In this document: positions 49,371 to 60,332 of the stretch, piece after piece | Numbering within the stretch: position 1 is the first letter of the stretch | Layout: every line of letters starts with the position of its first letter | NCBI GenBank assembly: GCA_037126765.1 | Contig: JBBCBC010000026.1 | Span: 28,815,698 to 28,879,697, forward strand | Length of the DNA stretch: 64,000 nucleotides | From: Stenogyne calaminthoides | Lineage: Eukaryota; Streptophyta; Magnoliopsida; Lamiales; Lamiaceae | Direction of reading: 5' to 3' | Made by a program: the position numbers and the translations under genes | Notes under the pieces: model-generated | Told to the model about the DNA's origin: nothing | The model's input: only the letters and a program-made list of their open reading frames with translations | Databases searched by the model: none

Positions 49371-49453
49371 GGCGAGGTGACGAAGAAATTCATGTCTGTC
49401 AATCCACTGATTAAAGTGATGTTAAAATTGAATCCCGACAGGTTCTGATCGCT
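49371..49453 (+). ncRNA. Box C/D snoRNA 2 (18S rRNA guide plus an unassigned guide)
   Basis: Box C GTGACGA (49377-49383), D' CTGA (49407-49410), C' GTGATGT (49416-49422), D CTGA (49445-49448), terminal stem GCGA/TCGC (49372-49375 and 49449-49452). The D' guide GTCTGTCAATCC (49394-49405) is complementary over 12 nt to GGATTGACAGAC of 18S rRNA, as recalled, predicting 2'-O-methylation of the U in GGAU, the site of animal SNORD110. The sequence before box D (AATCCCGACAGGTT) has no rRNA target that I can recall. Boxes, stem and guide all agree. Confidence 0.8.
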
Positions 49454-49532
49454 TCTTCCTTGATTACTTTCAAATTTTAGTATCAATTTAATTTAATTAT
49501 ATTATTTTGTATTCTGTATTGAATTTTTTTCC

Positions 49533-49614
49533 GGGCGAAGGATGAATCTAAAGTAAATGGGTAATTTGCATCTGAATTATTTTATGATGCTATCACCTTG
49601 GAGACCTGATGCCT
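49533..49614 (+). ncRNA. Box C/D snoRNA 3 (18S and 25S rRNA double guide)
   Basis: Box C AGGATGA (49539-49545), D' CTGA (49572-49575), C' ATGATGC (49584-49590), D CTGA (49606-49609), terminal stem GGCG/TGCC with one G-U pair. The D' guide GGGTAATTTGC (49559-49569) complements GCAAATTACCC of 18S rRNA, predicting methylation of the first A after GC (animal SNORD16 / yeast snR87 site). The D guide CACCTTGGAGAC (49594-49605) complements GTCTCCAAGGTG of 25S rRNA, predicting a methylated C. rRNA sequences are recalled, not searched. The RNA lies 80 bp after snoRNA 2 in the same orientation. Confidence 0.8.
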
Positions 49615-50440
49615 CTAATATCCCAATTGAATTAGTGATTTTACTTTAATGTCTTTTTTTCTCGTTTTTTTAAGAATTGTTTTTGTCCCCACTGTTGCTT
49701 GGAATTGACACAATTTGACTATAAATCTATTAGTAGTCAGATACAACAACATAATCTACTTCCTACTGTAGTTGTACGTTCTTCAAGTACTTGCATAATA
49801 GCAAAGAAATTACGTGGCCAATTATGTGTGCCGTAATTATTTTTAGGCCAGCGTATATTCAACTTGGATGTTCTTGGGTTCTTTGTGCGATAGATAATAC
49901 TTCTCTTTTTTTGTTGGAGCATCTTTGTTGTTATTTTGACGACCAGTTCAAGGGCATGGTATTTTGACTACTAGTTAAAAGGCATTAGAGCAGCGGTGTT
50001 TGCAAACTCATCCAGGTTGTTTTGAAATACTTAAAATAACTTTTAGAAACACTTATTTTAGCTCCTTCTCACAAACTTTTGAAAATAAGTACTTTTGGAA
50101 GTTATTTTAAGTGTTTTAAAACACACCTCCAATAGTGTAGAAGCACTTATTTTAGAAGTCGGTCAGACTCAACTTTTTTTTTAAAATAAGTGTTTTTAAT
50201 CTATAATCATCTATATTTTAAAAGTGGAAGCATGTTTAGCCAGATGAATATTTTCATTTATGTTTTAAAAGAGAGTGCGATTAAGCTTATATAATGTATT
50301 AGTATTAAATATATAAATTATAATAAAAAATAAGGGTGTTATGAGTGCATTAATATTGGAAAATTAGCAATTAGGTACATTTTTTTGATGTAAATAGTAA
50401 TTACGTACAAATGAGACTGTATAAACAGGTAAAATTGCAT
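49615..50440. other. Intergenic DNA with a MITE at 50014-50128
   Basis: 50014-50128 has inverted arms AGGTTGTTTTGAAATAC and the complement of GTGTTTTAAAACACACCT, and is a diverged copy of the MITE at 369-490. A second, poorer segment of the same kind follows to about 50240. No fourth snoRNA was recognised before 49950. Confidence 0.5.
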
Positions 50441-50840
50441 ATGCGCTGGGAATTCCAGAGGATTGAGTAGGTGTGGAAAGAAGTAGTGGGGTAGAACCAG
50501 AGGCGGAATTGTTGCTCTTTATCGCCTTTGCCTCGAGAATAAACATTGGTTTGAACAGTGTAGGGCTCCCCTGTCGAATTCCCCAGAAATTATTGCTGAG
50601 AAATTTGAGACCGACCGATTCACAAAATGTAGCCATTGCTAAAGATGAGACAGATAAGAGAGATGAGATTCTGATGTTTTGGTTTGATGGATGATGAAAA
50701 TAACAACGATATTGATGTCTATATATAGATGCTAAGGGCAGGCCAGCTGTGGATGAGTGAATTGGTAAATTTCCGTATGAGGTGGGACTGGAAATAGCCA
50801 AATCTTATGAAAATGAGCTGGATACTTGTTGGTTGGCTTG
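50441..50840 (-). pseudogene. XTH copy D: promoter plus internally deleted fragment
   Basis: On the minus strand an XTH-like promoter with TATATATA (50720-50727) leads to ATG at 50636. About 14 codons of exon 1 join directly to the middle of exon 2 (sequence of the LGNSTGEPYTVHTN region). The join lies in AATAATTTCTGGGG, where exon 1 (CAATAAT) and exon 2 (GAATTTCTGG) share AAT, suggesting a microhomology deletion of the rest of exon 1, intron 1 and the DEIDFE catalytic codons. The frame downstream is shifted, so the open frame through it is not XTH protein. Homology ends at 50441 where exon 2 should be spliced; exon 3 is absent. It abuts the duplicated block at 50847. Confidence 0.85.
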
Positions 50841-50846
50841 CGCGTA

Positions 50847-53800
50847 AAATTTCTTGCTTGCCCTTTATTACTTATTTTTGTGGTTGATTTGATTCATTGA
50901 AATTTGTTGAATTTGTTTACATCTAATGAAATGGATGACATAGTATATATCTTTACAAGTAAAGTCACAAAAATATATTATGTTGATGAAACTGTTTTCA
51001 AATATTTTAAACTCCCCTAATATATTTGGGTATGTAAGCTTATGATCTACTTCTCCATGATAAAGAATATTCATGGGTGATACACATGAGTATAAATTAA
51101 TGTGATAAAGTATTTTCACAAAGCATCGAAATATGTGACTGTTGGTCTCAAATTCTTTTTGTTATGCACATTCTTGAAAGTCAATACCTCATATTGCTAT
51201 GTTTAAGTAATTAATATATAAACTCCCCTACTTACAATAAATGATTTAATCAACTTGACCTGAACTTATAACATTGAGCTCAAAAGAAATTGAATATCAT
51301 TATTGGGTTTTCGATGTGGAAACTACCTTCTTAGTGAAGGATTATCTTTTCACAATCAAACAATCCACTAACCCCATGGACAAAGAACCGTCTGACAAGG
51401 TCAAAATCAATTGTCCTAATTACATTTTAAAGACAACATATCAATCCTTAGTTTACGCTAGGATTACCTTCAACTGAAAACACTCGAAGAACAGTGGGAG
51501 ACCGGGACGTTTTAGAAACATGCATAATACTCTGCTTCCAGAACTAACTATTTAGGGGAATGAAATCTGCTTAGTTGACTATTAAAGGGTGGGTCAATTT
51601 TTTTTTTTAAATAAGGATATGTTGCATTTTAAAACACGTCTTACTTTCTATGAAAAACAAATTACAGAAGATGATATGACAGTAAAACTCTCTCCACCTT
51701 CCCTACTTCAATGCATATAGTGGTTGGCAAACCAATATATGCTTGAAAAAAAAAACTATCACGATGTAAAGTGATGCATCTAATGAATATAATGAATGAA
51801 AAGTAAACTATTCTACACAATTTGAAAAGAAAATCATTTTACTCAAAATTGATAAGTAATTCATTCTACTCAAAATGATCCTACTTTCATTTTATTATTC
51901 ATGCATAGCGGTTTTGATTTTATTGATAGGCTTTAGGTTCTTAACTGCTTCATATTTTCTTTTCGAAAAAAAAAACTGCTTCATATTTTCAAATTTATGG
52001 CGCCATGCATACTTCTTTAACCATTTTTAAAGGATGATTTTATTGATCAAAATCTTATTTTTATGAACTATCACCTTTTATAAATTCAATAAGAAAATAA
52101 GGGAAGTGTTTTTTTTCTGTCCCGTGTATGGCCATTATTATGCTACTAGTACTGGTGAAGTGCTAAAATTTGTATAGGGCTTGTATTTTTTCAAAATTAG
52201 ACTTTTGTCCTGATACAAGTTATATTAGGCAGCCAACAAGTTCATTGATGATGTGGGCCATCTTACAAGCAATTGAAAAGTATGACCAAATTCTTTTAAA
52301 TAATAATGGGACAAAGAAAATTCCCAACGTTAACTTTATTAAGGGAACAATAGAAAGAGTCCCAAAGGAAAGTGGACACGACGTGTTAATTCCTAACAAC
52401 GTGAAAATAATGAATGCACCACGTGTTACGGGATGTGGGACCCATGGTAAGGGTTACCATTACCATGCAAGCACAAAGTAACAATTAATTATAAGAGGCA
52501 TGTAGAATCTAAAGAACGTGAAACCCATTATATGGAAGACAAACCATAGTAAAGATGTTAACCTCGCGATTGCAGATTTCAATGGCAACAAGGACTTTGC
52601 CCAACCAATTGATATTCGTGATTTTAACTACTTTATTTTATCAATTTCTCATTTTTCAAGAATGTTGTTAAGACATAGTGCCTCCTTTTATTTGGACAAA
52701 TTTACTTTGGGTCTTAAAGTTATTTATACCGATTATTTCTTAATCGGATTAAGATTTTTTTTAGTGACGTTGGCTTATTAATTTGAATTTTATTCTAAAA
52801 GTGATAAATTTATTTCAATATATTGTGCAACAATATTCCTTGTTGATTTTTAAAGATATTTGTGCTAACATTATCATTTCAAAGATCATAATGAGAATGA
52901 AATTTAATTATCTCTAGTGAATGTAGAAGAAACACATCTTAGATAAATTAATGAGTAAATCTAGTGAATTGTATCTCACTATTATTTTGATTGTCGAATC
53001 CATTTTTTTTGACATTCAAGTTGTGACATGATGATCCATTTTTTGAAGAACTAATACAGACATCTATTTTCTGAGTGAAGCATAAAATGAGATGAAATTA
53101 GATAACATGCACAATATCAGTCATGTTGTTGCTTTTCTGCAACCTCTGTTTTCTGAAGTACCAGAAACACTATTTACATTGCACTCTACCTCATTTTATA
53201 AATCTCAAAGGAACATCACTCATTTTACAAAGCCTACTCTTTAGCAAAAGTAAAAATGAGACCTACCTATGCTAAAGACTCAAAATAAAATATTTCATTT
53301 TCACAAAGAATACAAAATGATATTTGTGGACAAATTCATCCAGAATGCAGACCATTCAAGTATTTTATGGTTCTGGTTGATTCTTCGACATATGGTCACA
53401 TGTCGTTCTACTATCCACAATTAATTCTGCATTGCAAACTCTTAGCACATATTATATGTTTAAGGGCTCACCATCCTTATCATCATCAAAAGGATTTGAT
53501 GATTATTGCATATCTATTGGGATCAATGTGAAGCATCCTGCACCCCTTGTGCTGGTCTCACAGAGACCACCATCAAAAGAAAATAAATGGTGGCTAGGGC
53601 ACTGTTTATGCGCATCAACATGCCTATCTCTGCATGGGGTTATGCAATATTGCATGCAACTTTACTTATTCATTTTAAACCCACTGTTGACCAACCAAAT
53701 TTTGCGTACCAGTTGGTAACTGGATATAAGCCTGAAAGTTAACACTTACGTATACTTGGTTGTGTAATATATGTGCCTATTGCGCCCCCACAACGCAATA

Positions 53801-56389
53801 AGATGGGTTCTCAAAGACGATTTAGTGTATATGTTGGATATGAATCCCCAACAATTATTCGCTTTTTAGACACCTTGGCAGGCGACCTATTTACCGCTGG
53901 ATTTGCGAATTGTCACTTAAATGAGATAGTCTTCCCGTCGTTAGGGGGAGATAAGAAAAAGAATTTTCTAAGGGAACGACTGGAAGTATCTTGGTCTATC
54001 CACACTATGTCTCATTTTGATCCCCCAAACTTCACAACGTGAAAGTGAAGTAAAAAGAATAATTGATATTCAGAACTTAGTAGATTTGATGCCTTATACG
54101 TTTACTGATATTGCTATAGTGACTAGTTCTCATATACCAGCTGCAAATGTCTGCAAGGTTATAAGTCCCCCATAAGAGGCACAACACCGCAGAAAAGATG
54201 TTGCAACCGTACTTGGTGGAAGTGTGCTTGAGGCTGTGGCTCTCAAAAGGAAATGGGGGAAGCCACCCGGTTCGATCGACACAATCCAAAGGAAGAAGAT
54301 GTAGGTGTGGCATAATTCAATTTATTGATCATCAATGTCAATAATAAATCTCTTGGGATTATCTCTGATTATAGTTATGTCCATAAATCAATACTGGAGG
54401 ACGCTCCAAAGTTTGATATGATTTCAGAGATAAAGAAACATCAACATACTATGAGAATGCATATGAGTCGATGGACATACATTGCACACAAATTGATGAT
54501 GTATATGCTTATATTGTTGCTCAAGGAATTATAGAGCATGATGATATCGAACCATGGTCAATTGTATAATGTCAACATAGAGCATATTGGCCTAAATTGA
54601 AATAAGCAATCCGGGAAGAACTTGATCATATAACAAAGACACAGGTATTTGGTTCGGTAGTGTTAACCCTACCAAGTGTAAAGCATGTAGGACATAAACG
54701 AGTCTTTGTCAGAAAGCATAATGAGAAATATAAAGTCCTGATATGTTTATCACTACGCCCTGGGTTGACATAATTATCATTATAACGTTTCGCTACTTAG
54801 TTAGTCTAATAGTTTCCAAAGAACTGGAAATGCAGCAAATGAAAGTGGTTACTGCATATCTCTATGGGGATCTTAATATAGAGATATATATGAAAGCACC
54901 TGATGGTTTTTTCATTACCCAAGTCAAGTGACTCTAAACCACAGAGTGTGTTTGCAATAAACTTGAAATAATCACTTCAGATTGAAACAATCTGGACGTA
55001 TATAGTATACCCGCTTAAGTGACTACTTGATTGGGAAATATTATAGAATGACGAAAAGTGCCCCTGTTTTTTATAATGAAACAAGTTTCGAATTTACAGT
55101 TTATGTTGATGGATGAACATAATAGGTACTCTTAATGAACTAAGAGAAACAACAAATAATAGGTACTCTTAACGAAATAAAAGAATCATGAGCTACTTGC
55201 AATCCGAAATTGAGATAAAGAATCTTGAGAAAACTCAGTTTGTCTAGTCTTTGTACTAGAACTTGAGCTTGTGGAATACTTATCCACCAATCTGCATATG
55301 TCCAAAATATGTTCAGGCGATTTAACATGGACAATATGAATTTGGTTAACACTCCCATGATCGATCGAAGTATGGGTTTAAAGAAAGATCCATTTCGTCT
55401 AAAGAAAGATGACAAAGAGCTATTGGATCTGAAATTCCGTTTATAGACTCAGTATGCGCATTATTGTACTTAGCTCAATACACTCGATTGATTATTACCT
55501 TCTCAATGAACTTGTTAGCTAGATTTAATTTGGGACCAAACGCAGTATCATTGGGATGGTGTCATTGATACGCTCTGATACCTAAAAAGGAATCTTTGAA
55601 TAGGCTTACCATGTCATTACAGAAAATGCTAAAGAGACCACTAATGGAATTGTGACCCCTAAAGAAATCTTGAAAGGGACAACAAATGAAATTGTAACCC
55701 TTAAGGAAATGTTGAAGCTACCCCCTACACCTGTAGACTAAATAATGTGTTAGTTGGTTTTGCTTATGTTGATTATCATTTTTAATCCACATAAAGGTCA
55801 TTCTGAAAATGGTTTATGTATTTACCATGAGAAACAACAAGTTTTACTCAAGTACAAGTAACTTAAGTAGGCTTTAAAGAAATTATGTTTGATTTGTTTA
55901 CATAATTATTGCCAAGAACAATTTTTGAGAAGTCAATGACAAGAATTGATATTTATAGCTCACCTGATAAACGTACTTATCAAGTGAGACGTGTACACTT
56001 CCGGGGGAGTCTTGACATAGGTGCGTTGTAACTCTTTTCTTTTCAACTAAGATTTATTTTACTACTTAGCTTTTGATATTTGCCAAGGGCATTAGCGAGG
56101 CAACGTTTATGCACCATCTACCCTCTTGATTTGGCACAAGGGGGAGTGTTGAAGGAAAATACATTTATGTGTCTTCATCAAGAAGTAACTGATGGAGGGT
56201 AGTTTAGGCAATTCCTTATATACCTGTAACCCTAGATACTTGTACACCCTATATAAAGGGATCTCTTGTATAGAATAATACGCTGATGATATAGTGAAAT
56301 CTCCTGGCTTGGTACGCCCCCAGACGTAGTCATTCCTGACGAACTGGGTCATCAAATCTGTGTCCTTTATTTCTGCATATTATACAACA
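50847..56389 (+). mobile_element. Decayed Ty1/copia retrotransposon, plus strand, 5' truncated
   Basis: Mirror copy of the element at 21854-28765. Integrase-like (53773-54042) and reverse-transcriptase-like (54743-54931) segments appear in the correct order, with the same broken frames. The polypurine tract AAGGGGGAG precedes the 3' LTR at 56147. The 5' LTR and about 1.2 kb of internal sequence present in the other copy are missing, because the duplication boundary cuts the element at 50847. Confidence 0.75.
56147..56389 (+). repeat. 3' LTR of the copia element, arm 2 (243 bp)
   Basis: TGTTGAAGG...ACAACA, nearly identical to the complement of 21854-22095. Confidence 0.75.
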
Positions 56390-56984
56390 TTTATTATTTT
56401 TTCATTTATTTTTAGAATTAATAAAATTCATGTGTATTTATTTTATTTATTTATATTTTGGCAAGTTCTTCCATGCATCATTTGCACCAATTTTGATTTG
56501 GTGCAATTGAATTTCAATTTAGTTTTTTTTTTTTAATTTTTTTAAAAACTTTTTTTGGCCCTGGCCCGAACCCGACCCATTTGGTTCATGGTTCACTCGG
56601 CCCGAGTGGTTCACCCGACCCGAATAGGTCATAATTTAATGTTTAGACTGTAAATGATTCATCCAAATTAAAATTGAATCCAATTGCACCAATTGTATCT
56701 CGTGCAATTGGTGCACATAAACATCACTTTTATATTTTTTATTATACGCTCTCGGTATGCTGCATCAAAATGGTTGACAAATTGGAAAGCAAATGCACAA
56801 GAGGCATTGGGCAACAATGTTAGGTTGCTTGGTGACAGAATTTTATCTCGTCCTAAAAATTTGGACTTTTAAAAAGATGTGAAATTTATTTATATTATTT
56901 TCTCAACACTCTATTATTATTAATCATCTTACGTGCAAAATATGATGTGACTTATGTTATTATAATTAAATAAACAAAAATAGG

Positions 56985-57995
56985 GTGTGTCAAGCACAAT
57001 GAGTGTGTGTCGAGCACGGGTTGGTTGTTAACCGGAGAGTTAATATGAGAGTGGTGTGTGGAAAATTTCTGATCCTTTTATTTGATCTCAAAGGGTCTAT
57101 TTATACAGTTTGGCAAGCATGTGCTGCCTTGGCAAGCACGAGCTGGCCTAATCTTATCTAACAATATCACATGTGGTATCGACTTGTGTTCCGGGAGACT
57201 TCCCTTGTCGACGCCTGTCTTTGCTTGCTCGTGAAGGCTTCGACTTGTCATCCAGGTGGTATTTACTTGGCAGGTGACTTGTCTTTGTGTTTGATGATGT
57301 GTGCTCGATTTCGAGGGATCAGGTGCTCGCCCTGGAGGGGCGACCATAATCCTGCCCCATTGGGCTTTGCCTTGTGCTCGCTCGGCATGGAGAGGCCGAT
57401 CCCGTTCTCTTCCGATTGTTCATCTTTAGGGGAAATGCAGATTTTGAAAGAGATTGGGAGAAAGATGACCAGAACAGGTGGACTTATAAAACTAGTTCAT
57501 CAAAACCTCATGACCTGTTCGTGATCAGTTCGTGCTCGCCTGGGGAAGAGACTGGAGTGCTCACTGACGAAGGTGAATTAGGAGGTAAAAAATTCGCTTA
57601 TGATGGAGAGACTGAGCTCTTGTTTTGTGTTCATCCAGGGGCTTTTCAAATGACTGGAGCAAGTTCAACTCGGACAACGCCTTATTGCTACTGTGTTCAC
57701 CTCCTGTTCGGTGGCCTTCTGCTCGTCCCTTGGTCCCGGCTATGGTTCCTTACTTGTGCTCGTCTGTCGTTGCGAGCATGCATTCCGTTTCTGGGGGGCA
57801 CTTGTTCATGTCCAGGCGGTCGCCCTTGACGTGTCCCGTGTTCGCCCAAGCTGACGAGCACGTGATGAGCTCAGGTGGTCGTGCAAGGTGGTCGCTTGCA
57901 CCCATAAGATTGGTGGGCACACTCTGTTTGTTCATTGGTCCACATGTTCGTCTGGCGAACACGAGGCGAGGGGCCTTTGATCGGGTACAACATCT
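56985..57995 (+). mobile_element. GC-richer LTR-like element, longer copy
   Basis: The stretch from TGTGTCAAGCACA to about GGGTACAACA stands out by higher GC and recurring GAGCAC/GCTCG motifs. The first half also occurs in arm 1 (20740-21300), the second half only here. TG...CA-like ends are present, but no primer site, polypurine tract or target duplication was confirmed. Several overlapping open frames up to 151 codons (57374-58065) have no recognisable domain. Confidence 0.35.
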
Positions 57996-58730
57996 ATCTT
58001 ATTTTGTCAGCCGAATATTTTCACCAACATTAAGAGGAGGCACATCGAACTCGATAATATTTTAATAGAAATTTGTCCTACACAAGGTAGAGGTGATGAA
58101 TCTAATGTGGCATGCTATCAATACCCAAAAATTGAAGAAGTGATTGTGACTTGAAGTTGTGTTTAGGGATATAATCAAACTGAGCCCTTCGTAAATTATT
58201 CAGGATTGGGCTGTTTAAATATTTGGTCAAGCTCGTTTAATAAAGCACGTCATTATAAATATACAAAATCAAGCTCAATGGCATTAGGTCGTTAGCTCAT
58301 AAATAGACTCTTAGTAAGCTCGTATAAATAATGTTAGTCCTACTTGGTGCTAATTTCTCCAACAAACCACTATATTTCATGAGACCGTCCCATGATTAGT
58401 TAAAATATAATTTGAGAGTGTTGTTTCAATATATTGAAAGATTTTCGTATTAATTTGTGTTTATTTATGAATCTGTTAACCGAAACTGTCTCACACACAC
58501 AAGTTTTTGCCTGTTTTTGTAAATATACTGATTTTTTAAATTAGCTCTATGTTTTAGTTTCGACATATTTCAATTGTGGAGATGGTGGAAAACAATTACT
58601 CAAAACTAATTTTGAATCAAATTAGAAACACATCATGTTACAATGTAATCAATAAATTAAAGAATAAAACCTTTCAAAAAAATAAATTAAATTAAAGAAT
58701 AAAAGAATTCATGTAAATAAAGGGGATGTC
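57996..58730. other. 3' flank of XTH copy C
   Basis: 58410-58730 matches the 3' flank of copy A. 57996-58410 is arm-2-specific and has no recognised gene. Confidence 0.45.
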
Positions 58731-59814
58731 TCAGAATCTAGAGCGCTTGCATTCAGCAGGAAATCCATTGGCAAATCTGTTGGAATCAGAGCAGTAGTTG
58801 TATACCATATGCTTCTGTTGCACCCATCTTAATCTGTTTCTCTCTTTGGCATCAAGTTCCTTGGTTTGCCACGTTGTTGCTTCCGTGTTCACTGAATTCG
58901 CCGATTGACCGCCGCATGATCCACCGGGGGCACATGCATTGATGTTGAAGTTGCGGTAAGTTGCCACAAATGGGGCTTTAGTCCAATCGGCTTTGACCCG
59001 CCCGCCTTGGGTGGCCCAATCATCGGCGTTCCACAAGCTGCAGTACACCCTCATTGCTTTGGTATTTGGGAATGGAGTTCCGATTGCTTCGTGGTTGTTG
59101 TACACTCTGATCGGAATATTGTCAACCAAGAATCTGAACAAGATACACAACTAATTTATAAATTCACGGTTCAAATATATATTGAATAATTATAAAATTA
59201 GATATTGAATTATAAATTAGTGATTACTTACATGATGCGTTGAGAATTCCAGAGGATTGAATATGTGTGGAAAGAAGTAGTGGGGTCGAACCAGAGGCGG
59301 AATTGTTGCTCTTTATCGCCTTTGCCTCGAGAATAAACATTGGTGTGAACAGTGTAGGGTTCTCCTGTTGAATTCCCCAGAAATTCAAAGTCGATTTCGT
59401 CGTGTCCAGCTCCAATTGATGACAACTGCAAACACCAAAATCATATATATTAATATAATTAATTACATATGTACACATGATATATATAAATTAAGAGTAG
59501 AAGATTAATTAGTAGTTTGGTTTGCATACATAGAATGTAGTGACGGATCCAGCGGAGTTAGCAGGAACAAGCTTGAGCTGCATATCGAATCTTCCGAACA
59601 AATACTCCTTCTTCGATTGGAATCCCGACCCGGAGGTTTGATCCAGAGACAGTGTCAATGTCCGGCCACCTTCTAGAATCCTCACGCGGTCCCCACCGTA
59701 GGTGACGTCAGCGTCGCGGATGAAATTAGCAGAAGCAGAAGCGAACAGGATGGAGAGTAGAAGAAGCATTATTGCTGCTGAGAAATTGAAGATGGATTCT
59801 GAAAATGCGGCCAT
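58731..59814 (-). CDS. XTH: Xyloglucan endotransglucosylase/hydrolase, copy C (intact)
   Basis: Three exons on the minus strand: 59814-59530, 59425-59232 and 59133-58731, with the same lengths (285, 194 and 403 nt), introns and phases as copy A, again 293 residues. Signal peptide, HDEIDFEFLG active site, NST glycosylation site and the four C-terminal cysteines are all present. It differs from copy A by only a few residues: Leu for Ser in IFLVDN (Leu is also in copy B, hence probably ancestral), and Lys for Asn in the closing AECKRSRF. Expected role: secreted enzyme that remodels wall xyloglucan. The near-identity of introns and flanks shows that the duplication is recent or kept uniform by gene conversion. 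Confidence 0.93.
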
Positions 59815-59901
59815 TGCTAAAAGATGAAACAGAGAGAGAAAAGCTAGTGAGATGATTCTACTGTGTTTTAGATGATGAAAATAAAATGGTGAAGTGATGT
59901 G

Positions 59902-59909
59902 TATATATA
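59902..59909 (-). promoter_or_regulatory. TATA box of XTH copy C
   Basis: TATATATA about 88-95 bp upstream of the minus-strand ATG, in sequence equivalent to copy A. Promoter similarity extends to the poly-A tract at 60066, so both copies share about 250 bp of upstream DNA. Confidence 0.6.
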
Positions 59910-60076
59910 GATGTATGTTTGGGGGTGGGCAGCTGTAGCCGAGTGGAAATTAGCAAGTATCCGTTTGGATGGGGTAAAGTCAAATCCTGAGCTGGATTCA
60001 TAGAGTGCTCACGCTGAAAAGCTTGCTGTAACGCTGTTTGGTATCTCTTTTAAAACAAAAACCAAAAAAAAAAAAA

Positions 60077-60332
60077 GAGTCCGCTTGATATTATTAGGGA
60101 ATGATAATGATAATGAATATCATTAAGGGATTAATCATTACGGGTTATTGATTATATTGTTATTGTTTGATTAAAATATGAACAATGAGTATCATATGAG
60201 GTGAGTTGAGTGAGAGTAATCAATTTCTTACTTCTATTAACATTACTTGTGTACCAAAACTACTAAACAACATCAATATAGGTGATTACCATTACCATTA
60301 CCCACTTCCATTACCCCCCAATCAAGCGGGCC
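60077..60332. mobile_element. Tourist-like MITE at the duplication boundary
   Basis: The left end GAGTCCGCTTGAT and the reverse complement of the right end GGCCCGCTTGATT are inverted repeats, with TAATGATAATG and CATTACCATTA subterminal motifs, as in PIF/Harbinger-derived Tourist elements. It begins exactly where arm 2 similarity stops, after a run of A. Confidence 0.6.

Larger units (their letters stand above)
50847..60070 (-). repeat. Large inverted duplication, arm 2 (copia remnant plus XTH copy C)
   Basis: Reverse-orientation copy of 19010-27342. It ends on the left at 50847, directly against the XTH fragment, and on the right at a poly-A tract (60066-60076). Compared with arm 1 it carries an extra 0.9 kb (about 57510-58410). 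The arms are about 23.5 kb apart, so the locus could form a very large stem-loop or exchange sequence by gene conversion. Confidence 0.85.

Noticed and set aside
57374..58065. Two overlapping frames of about 150 codons with higher GC
   Set aside because: They lie inside an LTR-like element, overlap in different phases and show no domain.
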